DNA from: Streptomyces griseorubiginosus
GTDB lineage: Bacteria > Actinomycetota > Actinomycetes > Streptomycetales > Streptomycetaceae
Assembly (NCBI RefSeq): GCF_001514195.1
Contig: NZ_KQ948735.1
Span: forward strand, 125,172 to 189,171
Length of the DNA stretch: 64,000 bases
Direction of reading: 5' to 3'
Part shown: one piece after another, positions 31,132 through 40,015 of the stretch
How the letters are laid out: each line of letters begins with the position of its first letter
Numbering within the stretch: the first letter of the stretch is position 1
The notes under the pieces: generated by a model
What the model was told of the DNA's origin: nothing
What the model saw: only the letters and a program-made list of their open reading frames with translations
The model's database searches: none
Program-made: the position numbers and the translations under genes

Positions 31132-32544
31132 GTGTTTTCTGCGTTCTCTGCGCTGTCCGTGCGCGGACGGGGAGCGGCTCGCCTCGCGGCCGCCACGTTC
31201 GTCTCCGGCCTGCTCGCGGCCGGTATGGCGGTGGCCGCCGCCGGCACGGCCGCCGCGGACGGGACGGCACAGGACCAGAGAGGCGCGACCGCGACCATAG
31301 GGGGCCTGAAGACCTACGGCGAAGCGGTGATCCACGACACCGACGGCGATCTCCCGGTGCCCGCCGGGCTGTTCGAGATGTCCGTCGAGGGCGGGGGCAC
31401 CCTGCAGACCTACTGCGTCGACCTCTACAACCCGACGCAGAAGGACGCCAAGTACCACGAGACCGACTGGAGCGGGACCTCGCTGGGGGCCAACAAGGAC
31501 GCGGGGAAGATCCGTTGGATCCTCCAGAACTCCTATCCCCAGGTGAACGACCTCGCGGCGCTCGCCGCCCGGGCAGGTGTCTCCGCGGGCCTGACCGAGC
31601 AGGACGCGGCGGCCGGGACCCAGGTGGCGATCTGGCGATACTCGGACGCCGCGAACGTGGACGCCGTCGACCCGCAGGCCGAGAAGCTCGCGGACTACCT
31701 GGAGAAGAGCGCCCGCGACCTCGCGGAGCCGGCGGCCTCGCTGACGCTGGACCCGCCCGCGGTCTCCGGCCGGCCCGGTGGGCTGATCGGTCCGGTGACC
31801 GTGCACACCAATGCTGCCGACACGACGGTCACCCCGCCGGCCGACGCGGCGACGAGCGGGGTGCGGATCGTCGACAAGGACGGCAGGCCGGTCACCTCCG
31901 CGAGTAACGGCAGCGAGCTCTGGTTCGACGTTCCCGAGGACGCGGCGGCGGGCTCGGCCGGCCTGACCGTGCAGGCCTCCACCACCGTGCCGGTCGGGCG
32001 GGCCTTCGCCTCGGAGAGCCGGAGCCAGACCCAGATCCTGGCCGGCTCCAGCGAGTCGACGGTCTCGGCGACGGCGAGCGCGAGCTGGGCGCAGCAGGGG
32101 GCCGTCCCCGCCCTGTCCGCGGCCCGCAACTGCACCAAGGGCGGCCTGGACATCACGGCCACGAACCAGGGCGACGAGGAGTTCGGGTTCGAGCTCATGG
32201 GCACGCAGTACGCCATCGCGGCCGGGGAGACCCGTACGGTGACGGTCCCGCTCCAGGAGGACCAGGCGTACGACTTCACCATCAAGGGGCCCGACGGTCT
32301 CTCGCAGCGCTTCACCGGGGTCCTCGACTGCCGTACCCGGAGCGCCGAGAAGGGCACCACGACCCAGACCCTCAGCGAGCCGAGCCCCGCCACGGTGGCG
32401 GCGCCCTCCGCCGACGTCAACCTCGCCGAGACCGGCGGCTCCGCGACGACGCCGCTGATCGCCGGTACCGCGATCGGGCTGGTCGTGATCGGGGGCACGT
32501 TCCTGGTCGTCACGGGCAGGAAGCAGAACCGGACGCACGACTGA
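31132..32544 (+). CDS. Thioester-domain surface protein with sortase signal
   Basis: A 470-residue surface protein. A signal peptide (about 1-42) precedes a TQXA-type thioester domain: Cys95 in TYCVDLY and Gln164 in TQVAIW are the residues that form the internal Cys-Gln thioester in Gram-positive adhesins, where it bonds covalently to a target surface. A beta-rich middle follows (LTLDPPAVSGRPGGLIGPVT). The end is LAETG (431-435), a hydrophobic helix and a basic tail, the LAXTG sortase class used in Streptomyces. The start is GTG at 31132 with GAAGGGG upstream; the ATG at 31045 would put 29 polar residues before the signal peptide. The binding partner is unknown. Confidence 0.87.
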   Translation: MFSAFSALSVRGRGAARLAAATFVSGLLAAGMAVAAAGTAAADGTAQDQRGATATIGGLKTYGEAVIHDTDGDLPVPAGLFEMSVEGGGTLQTYCVDLYNPTQKDAKYHETDWSGTSLGANKDAGKIRWILQNSYPQVNDLAALAARAGVSAGLTEQDAAAGTQVAIWRYSDAANVDAVDPQAEKLADYLEKSARDLAEPAASLTLDPPAVSGRPGGLIGPVTVHTNAADTTVTPPADAATSGVRIVDKDGRPVTSASNGSELWFDVPEDAAAGSAGLTVQASTTVPVGRAFASESRSQTQILAGSSESTVSATASASWAQQGAVPALSAARNCTKGGLDITATNQGDEEFGFELMGTQYAIAAGETRTVTVPLQEDQAYDFTIKGPDGLSQRFTGVLDCRTRSAEKGTTTQTLSEPSPATVAAPSADVNLAETGGSATTPLIAGTAIGLVVIGGTFLVVTGRKQNRTHD

Positions 32545-32570
32545 CCTCGACGCGCCGGCGCGGGCAGAAT
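32541..32570 (+). promoter_or_regulatory. Promoter for a leaderless small gene
   Basis: CTGACC (32541-32546) and CAGAAT (32565-32570) are 18 bp apart, and the next gene's ATG comes 7 nt after the -10. This matches a vegetative promoter giving a leaderless mRNA. It overlaps the stop of the thioester protein gene. Confidence 0.45.
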
Positions 32571-32577
32571 GGCCCGC

Positions 32578-32946
32578 ATGACGAAGTCAACCGCGTCAGC
32601 GGCGCGTCACCCGTCCTCCGATTCCGTGCTGTCCCTGTGGTCGCAGGACTCGGTGCTGTCGATCGGCTCGGTGGGCTCGGTGCTGTCCATCGGTTCCGTG
32701 GGCTCGGCCCTCTCGGTCGGCTCGATCGGCAGCGCCCTGTCCGTCGGCTCGATCGGCTCGGCCCTGTCCGTGATCTCCACGGGGTCGTGGCTGAGCATGG
32801 GGTCCCTGTTCTCGGCGCAGTCGACCTGGTCGGTGCTGTCGTGGCGCGGACACCGCGGCCTGATGCAGTCCGCGGGGGTCGGCGCGGGAGCGGTCGCCGT
32901 GGGGGCCGCGGTGTGGCTGGCGGTGCGGGGGAGCGCGGACGGGTAG
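32578..32946 (+). CDS. Small membrane protein with Ser-x-x triplet repeat
   Basis: A 122-residue protein that I cannot assign. From residue 13 to 88 serine occupies every third position without a break (26 triplets), within a 9-residue super-repeat SVLSIGSVG / SALSVGSIG; the other positions are mostly Val, Leu, Ile, Gly or Ala. A short basic stretch (WRGHRG) and one hydrophobic helix (VGAGAVAVGAAVWLAV) follow. There is no cleavable signal peptide, so topology is uncertain. Such strict three-residue periodicity suggests a beta-solenoid or a polyproline-like rod with a serine face. A -10-like CAGAAT lies 7 nt before this ATG, favouring it over the ATG at 32569. The gene lies between a sortase substrate and ettA. 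Confidence 0.75.
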   Translation: MTKSTASAARHPSSDSVLSLWSQDSVLSIGSVGSVLSIGSVGSALSVGSIGSALSVGSIGSALSVISTGSWLSMGSLFSAQSTWSVLSWRGHRGLMQSAGVGAGAVAVGAAVWLAVRGSADG

Positions 32947-33416
32947 CGGGCTGTCCGGCGGATCTGGCCGGCTGCGGAGAGCGGTGCTGATCGGCGCCGA
33001 CGGGTCGAGCGCGGGGCGACCGATGAGCGTGACGACCGGGGCGGAGCCGACGCGCTGCCGGTCGGACGGGCCGTGGGGTTCTCGGCCGGTGAGGGCTGGG
33101 CGGCGACGAGCCGGTCGTGGACGGTGGCGATCCCGTGAGGCTCGTCGGCGAGGGCAGGTCGACGGCGTGTACGGCGGCCGCGTGACCCTGGCGGGTGCGG
33201 ACGGTCACCGCACAGGGTGCTGGGCGTCCTGATCTTCCGGGCCTGCGGGATCTCGTTGCCCGGCGACCACCGGTACCGGTCGGCCGTATACCGTCGCCCG
33301 CGTGAACCCCCAGGTCACAGCCCCCCGACCAAACGGGTTACCACCCAAGGGTGGACCTCAGGCAAGATGGGGTGTATCTGCCCACTGCCAGATTTCAAGC
33401 TGCCGGACGGTTTCTC
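32947..33416. other. Gap before ettA
   Basis: About 470 bp without a gene I can support. Open frames on both strands are short or Arg/Pro-rich. A minus-strand frame from about 33208 begins plausibly but quickly becomes low-complexity, so a decayed gene cannot be excluded. The ettA promoter must be near 33330-33400. Confidence 0.5.
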
Positions 33417-35081
<1,665 letters not shown>

Positions 35082-35083
35082 TC

Positions 35084-35497
35084 TTGCGGCACATCTACCG
35101 CTGCCCGCTGCGCTGGGCGGACATGGACGCGTACGGCCACGTCAACAACGTGGTCTTCCTCCGCTACCTGGAGGAAGCCCGTATCGACTTCCTGTTCCGC
35201 CCGGAGAAGGACTTCAAGCAGGGGTCCGTGGTGGCACGCCATGAGATCGACTACAAGCGGCAGCTCGTCCACCGGCACGCGCCCGTGGACATCGAGCTGT
35301 GGGTCACCGAGATCCGCGCCGCGTCCTTCACCCTCGCCTACGAGGTGAAGGACGGCGAGGAGGTCTACGTCCGGGCCTCCACGGTGATAGTGCCGTTCGA
35401 CTTCGCGGCCCAGCGCCCGCGCCGGATCACCGCGGAGGAACGGGAGTTCCTCGAGGAGTACCGGGACGACGACGAGGAGGAGGCCGTCGCCGCATGA
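35084..35497 (+). CDS. Hotdog-fold acyl-CoA thioesterase (4HBT family)
   Basis: A 137-residue single hotdog-domain protein. The catalytic region of the 4-hydroxybenzoyl-CoA/YbgC-type family is visible in CPLRWADMDAYGHVNNVVFL, with the Asp and His of the active site, followed by RYLEEARIDFL. SVVARHEIDYKRQLVHRHAP and YVRASTVIVPFD complete the fold. It hydrolyses an acyl-CoA; the chain is unknown. The start is TTG at 35084, two bases after ettA ends, with CCGGGG upstream. The stop overlaps the next gene (ATGA). The tail is very acidic (EEYRDDDEEEAVAA). Confidence 0.88.
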   Translation: MRHIYRCPLRWADMDAYGHVNNVVFLRYLEEARIDFLFRPEKDFKQGSVVARHEIDYKRQLVHRHAPVDIELWVTEIRAASFTLAYEVKDGEEVYVRASTVIVPFDFAAQRPRRITAEEREFLEEYRDDDEEEAVAA

Positions 35498-36162
35498 CGG
35501 TGCTCCATCTCGCCGACGAGTCGGAGGCGGCCGACCTCGCCGCCTTCCTGACCCGGCTGCTCCACTACGACCGCTCGGCCGCGGTGCGCCTCCAGGGGAC
35601 CGGCACCGCGCTCGCCGTCTTCGGACGGCCGCCGTCCTTCGAGGTGCTGGCGATCCGCGCGGTGCGGCTCGCGAAGCCGTACGAGAACGGGCTCGACGTC
35701 TCCCTGGACGTGACCGTGTCCGCCGGCGAGCTCCTGGAGTCCGTCGACGAGAGCGCGGGCACGGCTCTCGTGCCGGCGGCGGTGACCGGTCCGCCCTGGG
35801 CCGGGGTGCTGCCGCCGCGCGGCGGGTGGCAGCCGGTGACCGGCCTCCCGGCGCCGGAGGAGCTGCGTGCGCTCGTCCTCGGCGGGATCGCCGAATTCCG
35901 TTCCCGTACCGAGGAGTTGGGGACCGAGGGGCGTACCAGGGCCGAACTCGACCGCATCGGGCGGGAGATCTGGTCCCGGACCGTGGCGGACACCCGGCTT
36001 CCCGTGCGGGCCGTGCACGCGGCCCAGTCGCTCGGGTTCCTGCGGCCCGGCGGTGAGTCGGCGCTGTTCTCCTCCGGAGCGTGGCTGCGGCTGCGCACGC
36101 CGTACGGCTCGATAGCCGTACGGCAAGGGGGACTTGGGACGCTCGGCGTCAGCGTGCGCTGA
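35494..36162 (+). CDS. Conserved-looking protein of unknown function
   Basis: A 222-residue soluble protein that I do not recognise. It has no signal peptide or membrane segment. Notable stretches are MTVLHLADESEAADLAAFLT, RLLHYDRSAAVRLQGTGTAL and FGRPPSFEVLAIRAVRLA, then RVRAVHAAQSLGFL-like helices and a C-terminal GAWLRLRTPYGSIAVR. The ATG at 35494 overlaps the thioesterase stop, so it is the third gene of the ettA operon and translationally coupled. Function unknown. Confidence 0.75.
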   Translation: MTVLHLADESEAADLAAFLTRLLHYDRSAAVRLQGTGTALAVFGRPPSFEVLAIRAVRLAKPYENGLDVSLDVTVSAGELLESVDESAGTALVPAAVTGPPWAGVLPPRGGWQPVTGLPAPEELRALVLGGIAEFRSRTEELGTEGRTRAELDRIGREIWSRTVADTRLPVRAVHAAQSLGFLRPGGESALFSSGAWLRLRTPYGSIAVRQGGLGTLGVSVR

Positions 36163-36172
36163 CCGCCGAGCC

Positions 36173-36188
36173 GACCGGCACGCCGGTC
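36173..36188. terminator. Small hairpin between convergent genes
   Basis: GACCGGC (36173-36179) faces GCCGGTC (36182-36188) between the ettA operon and the ABC ATPase gene. The stem is short and there is no T-run. Confidence 0.4.
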
Positions 36189-36190
36189 CT

Positions 36191-37147
36191 TCAGTCCCGG
36201 TCGCTGTCGTCCGGCCACACCCCGATGTGGTCCGTTTCCAGTTCCAGTGCGACCCGGTCGCGCATGCCCAGTGCCTCGATGTGCTCCTTCGGGAGCTGGA
36301 GGCGGCCCGCGCGGTCCAGCATCGCGTACTCCCGCGCCACCACGGTCTCGCGGCCCGTGGTGGCGTCGACCTGGCTGCGGCGCAGGACCTCCGTGGCCGT
36401 ACGGCCGTCCCGGATCGCCACCGCCCGGCGGACCTCCGAGGCCACGGCCTGGTCGTGGGTGACGATGACGATGGTCGTGCCGAGCTGCTCGTTGGCCGTG
36501 CGGAACGCGGCGAAGATCTGTTCCGCGGTGTGGGAGTCGAGTTCGCCGGTCGGTTCGTCGGCGAGCAGGACCGCGGGGTTGTTGGCCAGCGCGACCGCGA
36601 TCGCCACGCGCTGCTGCTGACCGCCGGACATCTGGTGCGGGCGGCGGTTGCGGCAGTCCGCGACCTCCAGCAACTCCAGCAGTTCCAGGGCCCGTTCGGT
36701 CTGGGCGCGGCGGGAGGGCCGGGCGCCGGAGAGCTGGATGGGCAGGGTGATGTTCTGGGCCGCGGTGAGATAGGGGAGCAGATTGCGGGAGGTCTGCTGC
36801 CACACGAAGCCGACGGTCCTGCGGCGGTAGGCCAGGCGGTCCTTCGCGGTCATGGTGAGCAGGTCGTGGCCGGCGACCCGGGCCGCGCCAGCGGTGGGGG
36901 TGTCGAGGCCGGCGAGGATGTTCATGAGGGTGGACTTGCCGCTGCCGGACGCGCCCACCAGGGCGAGGAGTTCACCCTCGCGCACGAGGAGGTCGAGGCC
37001 CTGGAGGGCCTGGACCTCCACGCCGTCCGTGGTGAAGATGCGGACGAGCCGGTCGCAGGTGATCAGGGCGTCGTGGCCGTAGCCGGGGCGGTTGCGAGCG
37101 GCGGTCGCCCGCTGGGCCAGATCCGTGAGGGTGGGGTTCGTGGTCAT
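36191..37147 (-). CDS. ABC transporter ATP-binding protein with AbrB-like C-terminal domain
   Basis: A 318-residue MacB/LolD-type ATPase: Walker A in LVGASGSGKSTLMNILAG, Q-loop FVWQQTSRNLLPYL, signature MSGGQQQRVAIAVAL, Walker B VLLADEPTGELD and the H-loop VTHDQ. After the ATPase, about residues 275-315 (AMLDRAGRLQLPKEHIEALG, then DRVALELETDHIGVWP) resemble a SpoVT/AbrB swapped-hairpin barrel, a fold known in DNA-binding antitoxins and transition regulators. That tail is not part of the basic MacB ATPase. The ATG at 37147 is taken as start because the upstream extension is unlike the family. It is followed by two FtsX-type permeases transcribed with it, so it powers that system. Substrate unknown. 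Confidence 0.85.
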   Translation of the reverse strand: MTTNPTLTDLAQRATAARNRPGYGHDALITCDRLVRIFTTDGVEVQALQGLDLLVREGELLALVGASGSGKSTLMNILAGLDTPTAGAARVAGHDLLTMTAKDRLAYRRRTVGFVWQQTSRNLLPYLTAAQNITLPIQLSGARPSRRAQTERALELLELLEVADCRNRRPHQMSGGQQQRVAIAVALANNPAVLLADEPTGELDSHTAEQIFAAFRTANEQLGTTIVIVTHDQAVASEVRRAVAIRDGRTATEVLRRSQVDATTGRETVVAREYAMLDRAGRLQLPKEHIEALGMRDRVALELETDHIGVWPDDSDRD

Positions 37148-37206
37148 GGGCCTTCTCCTGGACTGCGGTCCGGCATCAGGGCTGTTCAAGGGGCTGTCGC
37201 GGCGGT

Positions 37207-40014
37207 TCAGCGGGCGTCACCCGCTCTCAGTTCCGTCACCGACCCCCGTCGTCCCGACCACCAGGCCTGTCCGACCCCCACCCCGACGGCCAGCAGCAGC
37301 ACGGCCGCCGCAGGCAGCGCCAGGGACAGCAGGTCCATGCGCAACTCCACGGCGCCGGAATCCGGTTCGGCCGTGGGGAGGGCGACGGCGGTCAGGTCGA
37401 TCCCCGGGGACAGCAGACGGATCGTGGCCCAGCCCGTGAGGGTGCCGCCCAGGGCGGCCAGGAACGCCTGGGGGAGGGACTCCAGGATCAGCAGGCGCCG
37501 GCCCGCCGCCCGGGTGAGGCCCATCGTGCGCAGGCGGGCCAGCAGGGCGGTGCGCTCGGGGGCCGTGCGCAGCAGGGACAGGAGAAGGGCGAGGAGGGCG
37601 TAGCCCGTGCCGGCCGCCACCGCCGCCGTGTAGACGCGCTCGGCGCCGGTCTGGAGGGGGGAGTCGACGTAGGCCGCCCGCTCCTCGGACCGCAGGCGCA
37701 CGGTCGCGGTGTCCGGGGAGGCCTCGCGCAGGGCCTTCCCGTCGAGGTGCTCGCCGGTCAGCAGCAGCCCGGTCGGCCGGGCCGCCTCCGGGCTCAGGGC
37801 CGCCCGGTCCACGATCAGGAAGTCCGGGCCCGAGACCGCGGCGGTGCCGTCGAGGACGTCGGTGATGCGGACGGTGAGGGTGGTGCCGTCCGGGAAGAGG
37901 ACCGGGAAGGGCCGGGTGCCGTACGTCTCGGCGGTGGCCCGGGAGGCCAGGGCGGGGGTCGCCGCGCCGGAGGCCGCCAACTCGCCCTGCGGGAAGGCGC
38001 CCAGGCCGGTGTGTGCCGACAGGGCCGCGTAGTCGGCGGGGTCCACGCCGACGAGCGGCAGCGACTGCGCCCCGCCGCCCGTTTTCGCGTCGGTGACGCT
38101 CATCGCGGACAGGCCGCTCACTCCCGGCGTACGGCGCAGCCGGTCCGGGAGTCCCGACGGAAGCGGTGCGGCCGACTCCACGCGGGCGTCGGCGCCGACC
38201 GAGAGCAGGGCGGCGTGGTCGCGGGCCTCGCGCACGCCCGCGAGGACCGAGCCGCCGAAGGCAGCCGTGGTCAGAGCCGTCAGCAGGGCGAGCAGCGGCA
38301 GCACGGCGGAGGCCGAGGTACGGCCCGCGCGGGCCAGGGACAGGTGCGCCACCGCGCCGCGCAGCCGGGCGGCGGGCCGGGCCAGGCCGCGCAGCGGCAG
38401 CGGGTACACGCGGACCAGGACCAGCGCCGCGATCACCCCCAGCAGCACCGGTGCCAGGGAGACGAGATCGCCCGCCGAGCCCGAGGTGCCGCGCCGGCGC
38501 AGCGACTCCACCGCCCCCGCGGCCAGCACCAGCAGCGTCAGCTCGGCGACCGTACGGCGCCGGGACGGCCGTACGGACGCGACGTCCTCGCGGCCGGTGT
38601 GCACACGGACCACGCGGTGGGCGGTGGCCGCGCGCAGGGGAAGGGCCGCACAGGCGACGGCGGTGACCGCTGCGGCGGCCCAGGCGGCGGCGCCGGCCCG
38701 GTCCGCGGGGACCGCGAGCAGCGCGACGCCGAGGCCGACCGCGCCCGCCGGGACGGCGACGGCGGCGGTCTCGGCGAGGAGCCGCGCCGTGAGACCGCGC
38801 AGGGAGACGCCCCGGGCGCGCAGCAGGGCGAGTTCGGCCCGGCGGCGTTCGGCGGTCAGGCCGCCCGCCATCAGCAGGACGACGGCGGCGACCGTGCCGG
38901 TGCCGAACGCGGCAACGGCGACGAGCGGGGCGATGCTGTCGCGGATCCGGTCGTAGGCGATGAGGACGTCGTCGAAATCGGTGGTGACCTCGGTGCTGCC
39001 GTTGAGCTCCGAGAGTTCGGTGGACGGGCCGTCGATCCGCCGGCGGACCTCCCGCAGCGCGGGACCGGCCTCCAGGGAGGAGATCGCGTGTCGCAGCGCC
39101 GGGATGTCCCGGGCCCGCAGGGCCCGTACGTCGGGGGCCAACTGCCAGTAGCGTTCGGGCCTTCCGTCACGGGCGAGCAGGGCGGGCCCGGCGTCCGGGG
39201 CGAGCAGCAGGGCGCCGACCCAGTACATGTCGGTGGACGGCAGGGGTTCGCGGATCACGGCGGGAGTGCGCAGGAGGGTCTTGGTCGACCAGTAGGCGCC
39301 CTGCGGGTCGCGCGGGGTGACGATGCCCGTGACCCGGACGGTGTAGACGCCGGTGTGCAGCACCGAACCGACCTTGATGTGCAGGGCCTTGGCCGTCTCC
39401 GTGCTGACCGCGGCCTCCAACCGGTCGGTCGTCGAGGTGACTTGGCCGTCGGCGCGCGGCAACCGGCCCTGGGCTACGGAGGAGTGGGCGGCGAGGCCCG
39501 ACTGCGCGACCAGTGTCATCTGCGGGGGGTCTCCGGTCGGCCGCGGCAGCCACGGGTCCAGCACCGGGACGTCCTGCGAGCTGCGCACCCCGTACGCCGA
39601 CTGGCCCCGGTCGATGACGAGCGGGCCCGGGATCCGGGCGCGGACCTCGCTGTCCTGCGCGGCCAGCGCGTCCGGGCGCAGTGCGTTCTCGCGCAGGGCG
39701 GACGAGTCCATCGGGGAGGGCGGCGGGGCGTACACCTCGATGACGGTCCGGTCGGGGCGGGCCTGCTCGGCGGCCCGGCGCAGCCCGGAGTCCTCGTACC
39801 GGTCGACCGCGCGCGGGAACGCGGCCGCGAGGCACGCCGTCAGCGCGACCAGCAGCGCGAGCGCACAGGCGGCACCGGTCGCGGCCCGCAGTCGGGTACG
39901 GACCCAGGGGACGTGGACCCGGAAGGCCTCGGGCCCGTCAGTCCCGTCAAGCCCGGTGGGCGTGGTGTCGGTCGCGGGGGGCGCTGTGACGTCGCTCCTC
40001 CTGAACCACCTCAT
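37207..40014 (-). CDS. FtsX-like ABC transporter permease (second)
   Basis: A 935-residue membrane protein with two FtsX-type permease repeats. A first helix (ATGAACALALLVALTACLAA) precedes a large extracellular domain (MacB periplasmic-type). Membrane segments follow near IAPLVAVAAFGTGTVAAVVL and in the middle (SAVLPLLALLTALTTAAFGG). After a second extracellular region come three helices at the C-terminus. It likely forms a heterodimer with the permease upstream and uses the ATPase downstream for export or mechanotransmission rather than sugar uptake. I start at the ATG at 40014 because AGGGGA lies 9 nt upstream; a GTG at 40023 abuts that site. Cargo unknown. Confidence 0.82.
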   Translation of the reverse strand: MRWFRRSDVTAPPATDTTPTGLDGTDGPEAFRVHVPWVRTRLRAATGAACALALLVALTACLAAAFPRAVDRYEDSGLRRAAEQARPDRTVIEVYAPPPSPMDSSALRENALRPDALAAQDSEVRARIPGPLVIDRGQSAYGVRSSQDVPVLDPWLPRPTGDPPQMTLVAQSGLAAHSSVAQGRLPRADGQVTSTTDRLEAAVSTETAKALHIKVGSVLHTGVYTVRVTGIVTPRDPQGAYWSTKTLLRTPAVIREPLPSTDMYWVGALLLAPDAGPALLARDGRPERYWQLAPDVRALRARDIPALRHAISSLEAGPALREVRRRIDGPSTELSELNGSTEVTTDFDDVLIAYDRIRDSIAPLVAVAAFGTGTVAAVVLLMAGGLTAERRRAELALLRARGVSLRGLTARLLAETAAVAVPAGAVGLGVALLAVPADRAGAAAWAAAAVTAVACAALPLRAATAHRVVRVHTGREDVASVRPSRRRTVAELTLLVLAAGAVESLRRRGTSGSAGDLVSLAPVLLGVIAALVLVRVYPLPLRGLARPAARLRGAVAHLSLARAGRTSASAVLPLLALLTALTTAAFGGSVLAGVREARDHAALLSVGADARVESAAPLPSGLPDRLRRTPGVSGLSAMSVTDAKTGGGAQSLPLVGVDPADYAALSAHTGLGAFPQGELAASGAATPALASRATAETYGTRPFPVLFPDGTTLTVRITDVLDGTAAVSGPDFLIVDRAALSPEAARPTGLLLTGEHLDGKALREASPDTATVRLRSEERAAYVDSPLQTGAERVYTAAVAAGTGYALLALLLSLLRTAPERTALLARLRTMGLTRAAGRRLLILESLPQAFLAALGGTLTGWATIRLLSPGIDLTAVALPTAEPDSGAVELRMDLLSLALPAAAVLLLAVGVGVGQAWWSGRRGSVTELRAGDAR

Positions 40015-40015
40015 C

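Noticed and set aside
28600..32538. A 1312-residue open frame on the minus strand opposite dynB, ssbB and the thioester protein gene
   Set aside because: It is Arg/Pro/Gly-rich with no family motif and mirrors the codon structure of three well-supported plus-strand genes. A shadow frame of high-GC DNA.
32510..33208. A minus-strand frame of 232 residues spanning the Ser-x-x gene and the gap
   Set aside because: Mostly Arg/Pro/Ser low complexity; the plus-strand small gene has a far stronger protein pattern. A decayed gene in the gap cannot be fully excluded.
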